Positions 8,556-16,982 of a DNA stretch of 36,380 nucleotides are shown here, piece by piece. How positions within the stretch are numbered: position 1 is the first letter of the stretch; the number at the start of each line of letters is the position of its first letter. Under the pieces are notes generated by a model that was not told the DNA's origin, made no database searches, and saw only the letters and a list, made by a program, of their open reading frames with translations. The stretch is taken from assembly GCA_017303635.1 (NCBI GenBank), contig JAFLCG010000029.1, forward strand, positions 1 to 36,380, in the 5' to 3' direction. Position numbers and translations under genes: made by a program. Origin of the DNA: Anaerolineae bacterium. Its GTDB lineage: Bacteria > Chloroflexota > Anaerolineae > Aggregatilineales > Phototrophicaceae.

Positions 8556-9033
8556 GCGATGCTGACTCCAAAGCAGGTACGATGTCAGTCGGAATACCTA
8601 AAGCTCGCAGTACTGATTCCTGTGCCGCCCACATCTCGGCGCGGTTCTCAGATGTATCATGGTCAAAGCCCAGCAAGTGCAATGTGCCGTGTATAACCAG
8701 CAAGCATAACGAGTCCATGAGAGCATGACCTTCTCGAGCAGCCTGCTCACTGGCATAAGGAAACGCAATTACCAAATCGCCAAGATAGGGCGGTTCACCC
8801 TCAATCTCGACTGGAGGAGCATCCGCAGGAAAGGACAGGACATCCGTTGCCGAGTCGATCCCCCGGAATTGCAGATTCAGTCCGCGCACCTGTTCATCAT
8901 CTGTTAGGACGATACTGAGGGCAGCACCATTCACCGCTGCCTGCTGACGCAAGGTCTCCTGCGCAGCCGTGCTCAATCGCCCTCCATCCACTGGATAGGC
9001 TAAATCATTCTGTACATCAATCTCAAACAGCAC
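8539..9033 (-). CDS. ybeY: Endoribonuclease YbeY (16S rRNA maturation)
   Basis: A 164-residue single-domain zinc endoribonuclease involved in 16S rRNA 3' processing and ribosome quality control. The metal-binding signature HGTLHLLGFDH (H115, H119, H125) is intact, and the upstream conserved TDVLSFP block and the GDLVIA strand are present. Start is GTG at 9033, with AAGGA 8 bases upstream overlapping the end of pgpH (4-base gap). The C-terminus overlaps dgkA by 17 bases, implying translational coupling. Confidence 0.95.
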   Translation of the reverse strand: MLFEIDVQNDLAYPVDGGRLSTAAQETLRQQAAVNGAALSIVLTDDEQVRGLNLQFRGIDSATDVLSFPADAPPVEIEGEPPYLGDLVIAFPYASEQAAREGHALMDSLCLLVIHGTLHLLGFDHDTSENRAEMWAAQESVLRALGIPTDIVPALESASHDHPA

Positions 9034-9037
9034 GGTA

Positions 9038-11470
9038 CTAATCCTTTTTCACCATTGGTTCTGAAGCTGGCGCAGCCGCAGCACCATTCTGGTTGACCTG
9101 AACTGCCTTCATTTCCATCGTGCGAGGTAACGGAGGTACAGTGGGCAGCGGTGCGTCATCATCTTCTGGTAGATCATCCACCTCAACTCGCGGCATTTCC
9201 CCATTCTGAATCCCCACGGGCACCGGGCGAGTCAGTGGTCGAGAGGGGGTAATGGCTTGTCGATTATCTGGCAAGCTAATCCGAGCCGACTCACGACTGT
9301 CGACCTTCGGCTCAATCTTGCGGGCTGGCCCAGCATCCGTCGTATCTCGAGATGGCTCTTTAGGTGGGGTTGCCGTCGCTGCTGGAGCTGCGTAGGAAAT
9401 CCGTGGATGGAAAATACCTTGCAGCATATCGACGAATACCCGCTTAATCGTCTTGAGGTCGTTGAGTGTCAGTCCGGATTCATCGAGCTGCCCGGCTTTG
9501 ATCTTGCCCTCAATGGACTGTTGAACAATCTCAAGAATTTCTGGTTTGCGGGTCGGTTTACGAGCGCGTACCGTCGCTTCACACGTATCCGCCAGCATCA
9601 AAATAGCCGTTTCTTTGCTTTGTGGCTTCGGACCGGGATAGGTGAACTGTTCCTCATCCACCACTTCATCATCGTCAGCCTGTTCCAAGGCCATCTGATA
9701 GAAATGCAGGATCTGAGTGCCGTGGTGTTCCAAAATGAAGTCACGGACACGCGAGGGTAGTCGATACTGCCGGGCAATGCGCTCGCCATCCGTCACATGG
9801 CTGATGATGATATCGGCGCTGCGTGCCGGGTCATTGAGCACATCGTGGGGGTTAATCCCCTCAACCTGATTTTCGGTGAAGAAGGCCGGGTTCGCCATCT
9901 TCCCGATGTCGTGATACAGCGCCGCGACCCGAACCAGATCATCATTGGCACCAATTGCATTCGCTGCCTGTTCACTGAGATTGGCAACTTGCAGGGAATG
10001 TTGGTACGTACCGGGGGCTTCCCGCAGCAAGCGCTGCAAAAGTGGATGATTCGGCTGGCTGAGTTCCAACAGTTTGACTGCCGTAGGGTAGTTAAATATG
10101 ACTGAAACCAGATACAGCACACCAATTGCAACAACTGCCGACAAAATTCCATTCAGGAAGCAATATAGCAACAGTGACCCAATGGACAGATCCGCACTCA
10201 TCGAAAAATCGGTGTTATAGAAAGCACCCACAACCACGATATTTCCCAGCGCAATTAGCAAGCCAGGCATAAAATAGCTGTTCAGGCGTTCGGTACGGCG
10301 GAGCGTCATCGCGCCCAGCACACCGCCAATCACCACCAGCGTCGCCATCTCCAGCGAATTTCCGGTCATGATGCCGATCAGCGCACCCAACCCCATCATA
10401 CCTAGCACCGCAATTTCGGGAGCCGTCAAGGCAGTCAGGATCAGCGCCAGGGCCGCTACCGGATACAGGTAAAGCTGACCACTCGTGCTGGCAATCCGAG
10501 CACCAAAAAGGAAGATCAGAAATAGCCCGGATAAAACCGCGATAAAGCGCGAGGATGCTAACAGCGTCGGTCGCATCCGCAGGACAAATAGACCTGTTGC
10601 CACCATAATGATGATGTTGGCAGCAAATGCGCGCGCCAGTGAGGCCAAGCGGTCATCGGTTACCTGTAGCAGGCCGAGCTGCCCCATGGCTTCATAGGCT
10701 TCCGAACCAATGCGTTCGCCGGCACGCACTACAATCTGATCGCGTTGATAGCTGACCAACACATTAATGTCCGCGACCGCCTGCTCGCGAGCAGCCTCGG
10801 TCTCAGCCTCATTGATGATGGTATTAGGGCGTATCAGATCGTCCACCAGGTCAACAATCACGCGCGTTTGTTCGTCCGAAAAACGCACACCAACTTGTGT
10901 TGGTAAACGGGTGCGGATGCCGGGCAAGTCGCTCTCAGTAACCTGGCCTTGCATCGCCCGTTCTAATACCAAACCCACCTGCTGGTTCACATCCTGCCAG
11001 GTGGCAGAATCCATCCGCAGCAGGGTACGAATCACATCGGAATCCAGCGTAAGACCTTCAATCCGAGTCAGATCATCCGTCTTTTGGGAGAGGGTGGCGT
11101 ACCGGTCTTCCCGTACCGTGTTGATAAAGGTGAGAATCTGCGCCGCCCGCGCACTCTGCTGGCGGGCTACTGCCGGATCCGGGGGAAAATACCGGACAGG
11201 AACGGTCGCCGCCTTCAACCGGCGTTCGCGTTCCGTCAGGATCTGGCTGGTGTATTCAATATCAATGGGAGAGCGAATATCTTCCGAAGCAATATCGCCA
11301 TCCCGAAGGTTAGCCAGTTCACCTGCCCCATCAAACAGCCCCTCATAAGCAACCAATAGAGTAGCTGTGAGCAGAAATGCCAGAGTCGCACCAGCCACCC
11401 CTAGCACATGGAGCAGCCGATGGGAGTCCCACTCATCACGGTCAATCAGGCGGGGAAAGCGACTGAGCAT
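9038..11470 (-). CDS. pgpH: 7TM-HD family cyclic-di-AMP phosphodiesterase
   Basis: An 810-residue membrane enzyme of the PgpH/YqfF family, which hydrolyses the second messenger c-di-AMP. One N-terminal transmembrane helix is followed by a large outside domain (7TMR-HDED), a seven-helix membrane domain in the middle third, then a cytoplasmic HD domain. In it GTYQHSLQVANLSEQAA and the HD motif ALYHDIGK carry the metal ligands. About 100 residues of Pro/Ala-rich, probably disordered tail follow and are unusual in length. The neighbours yqeY, ybeY and dgkA match the conserved yqfF context. Ribosome site is weak; the start is 7 bases after yqeY. Confidence 0.92.
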   Translation of the reverse strand: MLSRFPRLIDRDEWDSHRLLHVLGVAGATLAFLLTATLLVAYEGLFDGAGELANLRDGDIASEDIRSPIDIEYTSQILTERERRLKAATVPVRYFPPDPAVARQQSARAAQILTFINTVREDRYATLSQKTDDLTRIEGLTLDSDVIRTLLRMDSATWQDVNQQVGLVLERAMQGQVTESDLPGIRTRLPTQVGVRFSDEQTRVIVDLVDDLIRPNTIINEAETEAAREQAVADINVLVSYQRDQIVVRAGERIGSEAYEAMGQLGLLQVTDDRLASLARAFAANIIIMVATGLFVLRMRPTLLASSRFIAVLSGLFLIFLFGARIASTSGQLYLYPVAALALILTALTAPEIAVLGMMGLGALIGIMTGNSLEMATLVVIGGVLGAMTLRRTERLNSYFMPGLLIALGNIVVVGAFYNTDFSMSADLSIGSLLLYCFLNGILSAVVAIGVLYLVSVIFNYPTAVKLLELSQPNHPLLQRLLREAPGTYQHSLQVANLSEQAANAIGANDDLVRVAALYHDIGKMANPAFFTENQVEGINPHDVLNDPARSADIIISHVTDGERIARQYRLPSRVRDFILEHHGTQILHFYQMALEQADDDEVVDEEQFTYPGPKPQSKETAILMLADTCEATVRARKPTRKPEILEIVQQSIEGKIKAGQLDESGLTLNDLKTIKRVFVDMLQGIFHPRISYAAPAATATPPKEPSRDTTDAGPARKIEPKVDSRESARISLPDNRQAITPSRPLTRPVPVGIQNGEMPRVEVDDLPEDDDAPLPTVPPLPRTMEMKAVQVNQNGAAAAPASEPMVKKD

Positions 11471-11477
11471 ATGTCAC

Positions 11478-11930
11478 TTACTTGAGGAGTTCCCTCACCA
11501 CATCATTCACAAGCTTACCGTCGGCCAGGCCTTTCACCTTGGGCATCAACGCCCCCATGAGTTTGCCCATTTCTTTCGCCGAAGTCACCCCGGTCTGAGC
11601 AATAGCTTCGTTCACCAAGACGGCAATTTCCTCACGGCTAAGCTGCCTGGGCAGGAATGCTTCAATGATGGTGATTTCATTCTGGGCAGCCGTTGCTTCT
11701 TCGGTACGACCCACTTTCGTCAGCTCATCCAGCGATTCCTTACGTTTTTTCAATTCCTTCTGCACGATACCCAGCATATCCTCCTGAGAGAGTTCTTTGC
11801 GGGTATCTATCTCCACCTGTTTGATAGCGCTTTGCAGGAAGCGAATGGCATCCCGGCGAACATTATCTTTCGCCGTCATCGCTTCCTTTAGCGCTGCGGT
11901 CAAGGCAGCTTTCAAATCAGTCATGTTCAA
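11478..11930 (-). CDS. yqeY: GatB/YqeY domain-containing protein
   Basis: A 150-residue helical protein of the YqeY family, related to the C-terminal tRNA-binding domain of the GatB amidotransferase subunit. The family pattern is visible: KAAMxxKD-like N-terminus (EAMTAKDNVRRDAIRFL), the KRKESLDEL segment, LPRQLSREEI and the terminal MGALMPKVKGLADGK. A tRNA-related role is assumed from the family but is not experimentally settled. GGAGG lies 5 bases before the ATG. The start overlaps the mtaB stop by 4 bases, and pgpH follows after 7, so it is in the operon. Confidence 0.93.
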   Translation of the reverse strand: MNMTDLKAALTAALKEAMTAKDNVRRDAIRFLQSAIKQVEIDTRKELSQEDMLGIVQKELKKRKESLDELTKVGRTEEATAAQNEITIIEAFLPRQLSREEIAVLVNEAIAQTGVTSAKEMGKLMGALMPKVKGLADGKLVNDVVRELLK

Positions 11931-13216
11931 CCTCCTGACACGGGGCTAGCCTGTACATAATCATCAATGTACTCGCCCAGGCGAACCCGTGTAATGTGAT
12001 CTGTCAAGATACGTGGGTGAATGCAGCGCACCCGCACATAGTGGTCAGTATACCCCACGTTGATAAAGCCGTCCTCAGTCGCCCCGCTGATATGCTCCCA
12101 GAGCACGTCAAATTCCTCGCCCACAAAACGCTGAGCAAAACGCTTTTCACCCGCTTCTGCCAATGCCAACAACCGGGCGCTGCGGGCCTTCTTGACTCTG
12201 TCTGGCAGGTGATCTTTCATCTTCGCAGCGGGTGTGCCGGGGCGCGGACTGTAACGGAAGACATGCATTCCGGCGAAGTCCATCTCTTGCACAAAAGCCT
12301 CCGTCGTAGCGAATTCATCATCGGTCTCGCCGGGGAAGCCGACTATGACATCGGTCGTGATTTTGATCGCCGGGGCTGCCGTTCGTGCCAGTTGCACCAC
12401 TTGCCGGAATTCCGTCTGACTGGTCCGCCGACGCATCCGCCGCAGAGTGGCATCACATCCACTCTGCAACGGCAAGTGCAGATGGCGGCACAGACGCGCT
12501 TCATCGACCCACAATCTGAAAAACTGTTCATCCAAGTCCCACGGTTCCAGCGAAGACAACCGCAACCGCGGCGTATCCGTTTCAGTTAGGATCGCCTGGA
12601 TCAGATGAACCAAACCCTGTCGGTCGTCCCAATCATGACCATAACTACCAAGCTGCACGCCAGTCAGCACGACTTCCTGATAGCCCGCGGCCAGCAGTCC
12701 GCGTATCTCTGCGATCACCCGATCCAGAGGCCGCGACCGTCCAGCGCCGCGTGCAATCGTCGTGACACAGAACGTACAGGCATTATCACATCCATCCTGC
12801 ACTTTGACGAAAGCCCGCGTCCGCCCATATGCGCCGCCTTTGACTACCCGTTCCAGTGGCTCACGATCATAGGGTTCGGTCGACTGTCCTGTGATTGTTT
12901 GCACCAGTCGTTCTTTGGCGAGGTTATCGACTACCCGCGCTACCCCTGGCATTACACTGATCTCTGCAGGAGCAATCTGCGCGTAGCAACCCGTTACATT
13001 GATCGCTGCCTGATTATTGTCTCGATGGAGGTCGCGCACAGTCTGGCGGCTACTTCGCGTAGCGTCACCCGTAACAGCACAGGTATTGATGATGATCTGA
13101 TCTGCCAGCGTAGGATCCGTGACGATCTCGTGTCCCTGTTGTTGAAATTGACGCGCCATGCTGTCAATTTCAGCCTGATTGAGGCGGCAGCCATGAGTCC
13201 GCAGGTAAACCTTCAT
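11927..13216 (-). CDS. mtaB: tRNA t6A37 methylthiotransferase MtaB
   Basis: A 429-residue radical-SAM methylthiotransferase that adds a methylthio group to t6A37 of tRNA. The N-terminal MTTase domain has its three cluster cysteines (C10, C46 in NTCAVT, C77 in GCYAQ). The radical-SAM motif CDNACTFC (C143, C147, C150) follows, and the C-terminal TRAM-like portion is present. The short HGCRLN N-terminus and the yqeY neighbour favour MtaB (YqeV) over MiaB. The ATG follows immediately after the stop codon of the upstream gene (TAAATG) and the 3' end overlaps yqeY by 4 bases. Confidence 0.92.
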   Translation of the reverse strand: MKVYLRTHGCRLNQAEIDSMARQFQQQGHEIVTDPTLADQIIINTCAVTGDATRSSRQTVRDLHRDNNQAAINVTGCYAQIAPAEISVMPGVARVVDNLAKERLVQTITGQSTEPYDREPLERVVKGGAYGRTRAFVKVQDGCDNACTFCVTTIARGAGRSRPLDRVIAEIRGLLAAGYQEVVLTGVQLGSYGHDWDDRQGLVHLIQAILTETDTPRLRLSSLEPWDLDEQFFRLWVDEARLCRHLHLPLQSGCDATLRRMRRRTSQTEFRQVVQLARTAAPAIKITTDVIVGFPGETDDEFATTEAFVQEMDFAGMHVFRYSPRPGTPAAKMKDHLPDRVKKARSARLLALAEAGEKRFAQRFVGEEFDVLWEHISGATEDGFINVGYTDHYVRVRCIHPRILTDHITRVRLGEYIDDYVQASPVSGG

Positions 13217-13966
13217 TTAAGGGCCACTCAATATCACATGATCGAAACTCGCTACCACCCCCGACTGGCTGTAAGCCTGTGCCACAACGCCAACCCGCCC
13301 TGCTGGGATGGATGTATCGATCAGAGTATCGACCATCTGCCCATCCTGGCAGATGCCATCGCGGGTGAATGTACTGAGTCCATCCGGGTTATTGGGCACA
13401 CAAAACAACATCGGTGTGCCATTGACAACAAACCTGAACTGATCCCCCTGCGCGAGTACCCGCAGCGTATTGGTCACGCCCAAGCCTTGTCTGATCACCG
13501 CTGAAGGAATCCAGGTACTCAGTTCTCGCTGCAGCCCGTTGACCGAACGCACCACCCGATAAAAGCCATCGCTGCTGATGAGAAACAGGTAATAATCATC
13601 ATCATTCGGAGAAGCATTACCCTTATCAGACAGCCGAACAATCAATCCATAACCGTTATCCGCCGGGCCAGCATCTGTCTGCGCTTGTGCCGTCAGATCA
13701 ATATCCGACCAGTGCAGCTGCTGGAGGGAAAAAGCACTCTGATTCACTTCATCCACTTCGAGAATCAATCGTCCGGCTTCGACTGATGCTGAAAGACGGC
13801 CACTATACAACGTCCAGTCAGCAGGCACGGACTCAAAGGTATTGGCATAAGCTACCGCGCCAGGAGTCACTGGAACCAGGTAGTGCCAGGTTGGACTAAC
13901 CCGGTTGAGAGCAAATGCTCCGGCAAGCAGCAGCAGGCAGAATAACAGAAACAGCCAGCGACGCAC
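13217..13966 (-). CDS. Exported LamG/jelly-roll-like protein, function unknown
   Basis: A 249-residue protein with an N-terminal signal anchor (RRW followed by about 15 hydrophobic residues ending near FALN). Its all-beta body resembles concanavalin-like/3-keto-disaccharide-hydrolase (DUF1080-like) sandwiches: TFESVPADWTLYSG, YGLIVRLSDKGN, YYLFLISSDGFYRV, NTLRVLAQGDQFRFVVNG and RVGVVAQ. Such domains usually bind or cleave carbohydrate; no catalytic residues can be assigned. It begins with GTG at 13966 and directly abuts mtaB. A TGT-TAGAAT extended -10 lies about 40 bases upstream, so it may be the first gene of the operon. Confidence 0.65.
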   Translation of the reverse strand: MRRWLFLLFCLLLLAGAFALNRVSPTWHYLVPVTPGAVAYANTFESVPADWTLYSGRLSASVEAGRLILEVDEVNQSAFSLQQLHWSDIDLTAQAQTDAGPADNGYGLIVRLSDKGNASPNDDDYYLFLISSDGFYRVVRSVNGLQRELSTWIPSAVIRQGLGVTNTLRVLAQGDQFRFVVNGTPMLFCVPNNPDGLSTFTRDGICQDGQMVDTLIDTSIPAGRVGVVAQAYSQSGVVASFDHVILSGP

Positions 13967-14005
13967 GTATATTTACACCCGTGGCAGATAAGTACAGATC
14001 AAACG

Positions 14006-14014
14006 ATTCTAACA
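14006..14014 (-). promoter_or_regulatory. Candidate extended -10 for the mtaB-pgpH operon
   Basis: Minus strand TGT-TAGAAT (14014 to 14006), 40 bases before the GTG at 13966, in the 71-base gap after the TPR lipoprotein gene. No good -35 is seen. It could launch the seven-gene run ending at 6940. Confidence 0.35.
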
Positions 14015-14037
14015 CGGTGAGAGGCGGGCTGAAACGG

Positions 14038-15039
14038 TTAGCTGGTCGGAGGGTAACGGGCATCAAACTCGGCGACAAACTGCTGAAAACGGGCATCCCC
14101 ACCAGCAAGATCAACCGCCCGCAGCAGCCATTGACGTGCCTGTACGAGGTCGCCAACCCGTTCATAAGCCGCGCCAAGTTCAGCCGCATAAGCCGGGTTT
14201 GTAGGATCGAGGCGAGTGGCCGTGATAAAAGCGGTCAGGCTGTTCTCGACCTGCTCATTCAACCGCAAATGTAGACCGTAAAGGAACTGTACATGGGCGC
14301 TGCCCGGCGCCAGAGTCACCGCTTGAGCAAAATCAGACTCAGCGGATTTCTGCTGGTTGTTGCGTGCAAGGCCGCGATAGGCGAATGCCTCCGCAAAGCG
14401 TCCGTCCAGCAGGATTGCCTGGGTGAAAGCGCGCTCTGCCTGCGGCCAAAAACCTCGCCCCGCCATCCATAACCCAATCTGCAAGATTGCATCCGGGTTT
14501 GTGGCGTCGTGTTGGAGCAGCAGCATCAAATCTCGGGCAGCGGCCACAAAATTGACGTCAGCGCTGGCGGTTTGAAGGAGTTTAACCGCCTCAGCAGGTT
14601 CAGTTGGAGCCAGTAACAGCCCTCGTTGGTAAGCCGTCCAGGCATCTGCAGGAACAATCCTTGATAGTTGACCCAGCGCCTGTTCAGCCTCAGTCCAACG
14701 CTGCAAATAGAGCAGCGCCGTTGCTAATCGGCGCAAACCCATTTCTGTCGGCTGCTGTTCGGCTGCCGCCATCCAATGGGGGATGGCGCGTTCCCGATCG
14801 CCCAGTTGATCCCATAAATCGGCGGCTTGCTCATGCCGGGTAATAGTCCAGCCTTCGCGGGCAGCCGTGGCCTCAACTTCAAACAGCGCTTGCAATAGAC
14901 GCCCGGCAGCCAGGTTATCCGCATACGAATAAGACACATCAATAACAGATTTGGAAGCTGGGTTGCAAGCCGCCAGCAGAAATAAAACGAGCAGCAGGCC
15001 TAACCTGACTGCTCGCTCAATCACAACCTTGGAATTCAT
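14038..15039 (-). CDS. TPR-repeat lipoprotein
   Basis: A 333-residue predicted lipoprotein: a basic, hydrophobic leader ends in the lipobox LAAC with the modified Cys at residue 25. The rest is tandem helical pairs of tetratricopeptide type, for example WTEAEQALGQLSRIVPADAW, FWPQAERAFTQAILLDGRF and VENSLTAFITATRLDPTNPA, giving roughly 5-7 repeats for protein-protein contacts outside the cytoplasmic membrane. The start overlaps the stop of the receiver-domain gene by one base (TGATG), so the two are translated together. No enzymatic domain is seen and the partner is unknown. Confidence 0.82.
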   Translation of the reverse strand: MNSKVVIERAVRLGLLLVLFLLAACNPASKSVIDVSYSYADNLAAGRLLQALFEVEATAAREGWTITRHEQAADLWDQLGDRERAIPHWMAAAEQQPTEMGLRRLATALLYLQRWTEAEQALGQLSRIVPADAWTAYQRGLLLAPTEPAEAVKLLQTASADVNFVAAARDLMLLLQHDATNPDAILQIGLWMAGRGFWPQAERAFTQAILLDGRFAEAFAYRGLARNNQQKSAESDFAQAVTLAPGSAHVQFLYGLHLRLNEQVENSLTAFITATRLDPTNPAYAAELGAAYERVGDLVQARQWLLRAVDLAGGDARFQQFVAEFDARYPPTS

Positions 15040-15695
15040 CAGGAAGTACGGCTGTTGATTGCGCCAATCACCACACGTTCGACCTCATCGGAAGTAAACG
15101 GTTTGATCAAATAGTCATATACGCCTTGTAGTTTGCCGACCAATCGATTGGCTGGATCACCGTAGGCTGTAATCACAATAATGACAGGCAGTTGTGACTT
15201 ATATTTTTCCTTGATTGCCTCAAGAAACTTCCAACCGTTCATATCCGGCAGACCGAGGTCAAGCAACACCACATCTGGCTTGACGCTTTCGTAATGGCTT
15301 AGGGCTTTCCCGCCATGGGTCTCAATAGCAACGCGTATATTCAGGCGCTCCAGCGTTGCCTGAATCACTTCAGCCAGTTCAGTTGTATCTTCCAGGATGA
15401 GTACTGATGCCACAGGGCTTGCCTTTCTTGCGGCAATATCCGGGTTGACCATGGCCGCATTTTCCGCACTGACCGAATCACGCAGGTCATCCCTTTCTAA
15501 CGCCTCCAGCAAGGCGCTCCCAGCTGAAAGAGGACCCGTAACTCCCGTAGGGGTTTGAGCGCTGCGAACAATAAGTGACTCACTAGGAGTCACAGGTGGT
15601 GACTCCCGATTCTCTTGCGCGTCAGTGGCTTCCGGCACACCTTCGAGCAACCATTCACGACCCTGTACCCTTGACCCTGGCTGACGTTCGGTCAT
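15039..15695 (-). CDS. Receiver-only response regulator with long N-terminal tail
   Basis: A 218-residue protein. Residues 1-95 are low-complexity and probably disordered. A CheY-like receiver domain follows (about 97-216): acidic pair E102-D103, phosphoacceptor D146 in VVLLDLGLPDMNGW, T176 and K198 in YLIKPF. No DNA-binding or other output domain follows. I start at the ATG at 15695 because GGAGG lies 5 bases upstream. An in-frame GTG at 15758 is upstream of a TATAAT that probably drives the gene. It is cotranscribed with a TPR lipoprotein. No histidine kinase is adjacent, so its partner is unknown. Confidence 0.85.
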   Translation of the reverse strand: MTERQPGSRVQGREWLLEGVPEATDAQENRESPPVTPSESLIVRSAQTPTGVTGPLSAGSALLEALERDDLRDSVSAENAAMVNPDIAARKASPVASVLILEDTTELAEVIQATLERLNIRVAIETHGGKALSHYESVKPDVVLLDLGLPDMNGWKFLEAIKEKYKSQLPVIIVITAYGDPANRLVGKLQGVYDYLIKPFTSDEVERVVIGAINSRTS

Positions 15696-15738
15696 CGCGG
15701 CCTCCGCGATTGGCTGGCAGGACGGCGCTAGTCTACGT

Positions 15739-15744
15739 ATTATA
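15739..15744 (-). promoter_or_regulatory. -10 element of the receiver/TPR operon
   Basis: Perfect TATAAT on the minus strand, 43 bases before the ATG at 15695; the -35 is not convincing. It lies in the region shared with the divergent PD40 gene. Confidence 0.45.
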
Positions 15745-15827
15745 ACATCAGTGTCCACATAACTTCACTTGAGGCTATGTCAGGAGATTGTGCAGATCCG
15801 CCGATCCATACCACGGGTGCCCTGGCT

Positions 15828-16982
15828 ATGCTTTTTCGCCGTTTCCTCTTTGTCATGATCTGCTTGCTCATTGTTGGACTCTATCCGGCAAGCGCACAAG
15901 TTCCGCCAACCGTCACACAGGTCTGTGAATCATCAGGCGTACAGCCCCGCGGTCCAGAATATCCGCCCGGCGGCATCATCCTGACGGCCTTTGATCGTGC
16001 CAGCCTGTGGGTCTATAACGTCGCCAGCAATACGCGCTATCCCCTGCCGGATACCAATCCGTGCGCCAGCAATTGTCATCTCTCCTTCGACGCCCGCTGG
16101 ATCAGTTACGTGGACTCGGCGACACAAAGCTACTTCCGGATGCGGTTGGATGGAACCGAACGCACTCCGTTAGTCGATTATGCCTCTGACGTGGAGTGGT
16201 GGTCGCCGGATACTCTGCTGGTCTGGACTCCCGCGCATGAAGCCTACTTGCGACCGGAAACTGTTGATTCGCGTGAGAATCTGAAGGTCAATGGAGTCTT
16301 TCTAGTCCAACCGGGAGGACGGTATGCCCTGGCACTGCGCCTGGAAGGGGATACTTTCTACCGTACCTTGACTGATCTGGGGGCGAGGGCTTTGGGCATC
16401 GATCAAAGCACAATTCTGGGCGTTGACCGTCCCTACTTTAATGCAGCGGGCTGGTCACCAAATGGTCAGTGGTTAGCGCTGGTGGCCCCTACCCCGGCAG
16501 ACCTCACCGGGCAAACCCTGGGCGCGGAAATCTATGCGATTCGCCCCGGCGAGAGTACCCTGACTCGCTGGACCTATCTGACAGCAGACTATGGCCCACT
16601 GCGGATTAACGGGCGTGGCGCAAACGAGTTAGCCTGGTCACCGGATGGGACACGTATCGCCTTCTGGGTCACGCCGCTACGGGGACTAGACCCGGTCGAA
16701 GACAGTGGTTCAGCTACGCTCCACATCCTGGATATCACCAGCGGAACTGTACGCGCCTATTGTGGACTAACGATTACGGAAACCGTGCCGGATACCCCTC
16801 ATCTGGTTTGGTCGCCGGATGGGACTCGGTTAGCCTTTGGGGCTTCCCTTCCAGATGACTCCAGCGGTTATCGTTTATTGGCGCTGGATCCGGAAAGCGG
16901 TATCTTCACTGAACTCAGTTTCGGTTTATTTCCGGTGTTCGGCAGACCCAGCGTGGTTGCCTGGGGATACCCCCCACCATGA
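15828..16982 (+). CDS. Exported PD40/TolB-like beta-propeller protein
   Basis: A 384-residue secreted or periplasm-facing protein. A classic signal peptide (MLFRRFL, hydrophobic core, ASA cleavage site) precedes a WD40-like/PD40 propeller whose blades show as WSPNGQWLALV, WSPDGTRIAFW and WSPDGTRLAFG. Such domains serve as protein-interaction or sensing scaffolds; no enzyme motif is seen. The frame is also open from an ATG at 15777, but starting at 15828 gives a normal signal peptide. The stop overlaps the start of the first of four related membrane-protein genes (ATGA), so it heads that operon and may be an extracytoplasmic partner. Confidence 0.78.
   Translation: MLFRRFLFVMICLLIVGLYPASAQVPPTVTQVCESSGVQPRGPEYPPGGIILTAFDRASLWVYNVASNTRYPLPDTNPCASNCHLSFDARWISYVDSATQSYFRMRLDGTERTPLVDYASDVEWWSPDTLLVWTPAHEAYLRPETVDSRENLKVNGVFLVQPGGRYALALRLEGDTFYRTLTDLGARALGIDQSTILGVDRPYFNAAGWSPNGQWLALVAPTPADLTGQTLGAEIYAIRPGESTLTRWTYLTADYGPLRINGRGANELAWSPDGTRIAFWVTPLRGLDPVEDSGSATLHILDITSGTVRAYCGLTITETVPDTPHLVWSPDGTRLAFGASLPDDSSGYRLLALDPESGIFTELSFGLFPVFGRPSVVAWGYPPP

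Noticed and set aside
12605..13504. A 299-codon plus-strand frame opposite mtaB and the LamG-like gene
   Set aside because: It spans parts of two minus-strand genes, one of them with certain radical-SAM and MTTase motifs; its product has no domain.
15777..15827. Upstream ATG that would lengthen the PD40 protein by 17 residues
   Set aside because: It would place a polar stretch before a perfect signal peptide. The start at 15828 is more plausible, although TGAGG before 15777 keeps the alternative alive.
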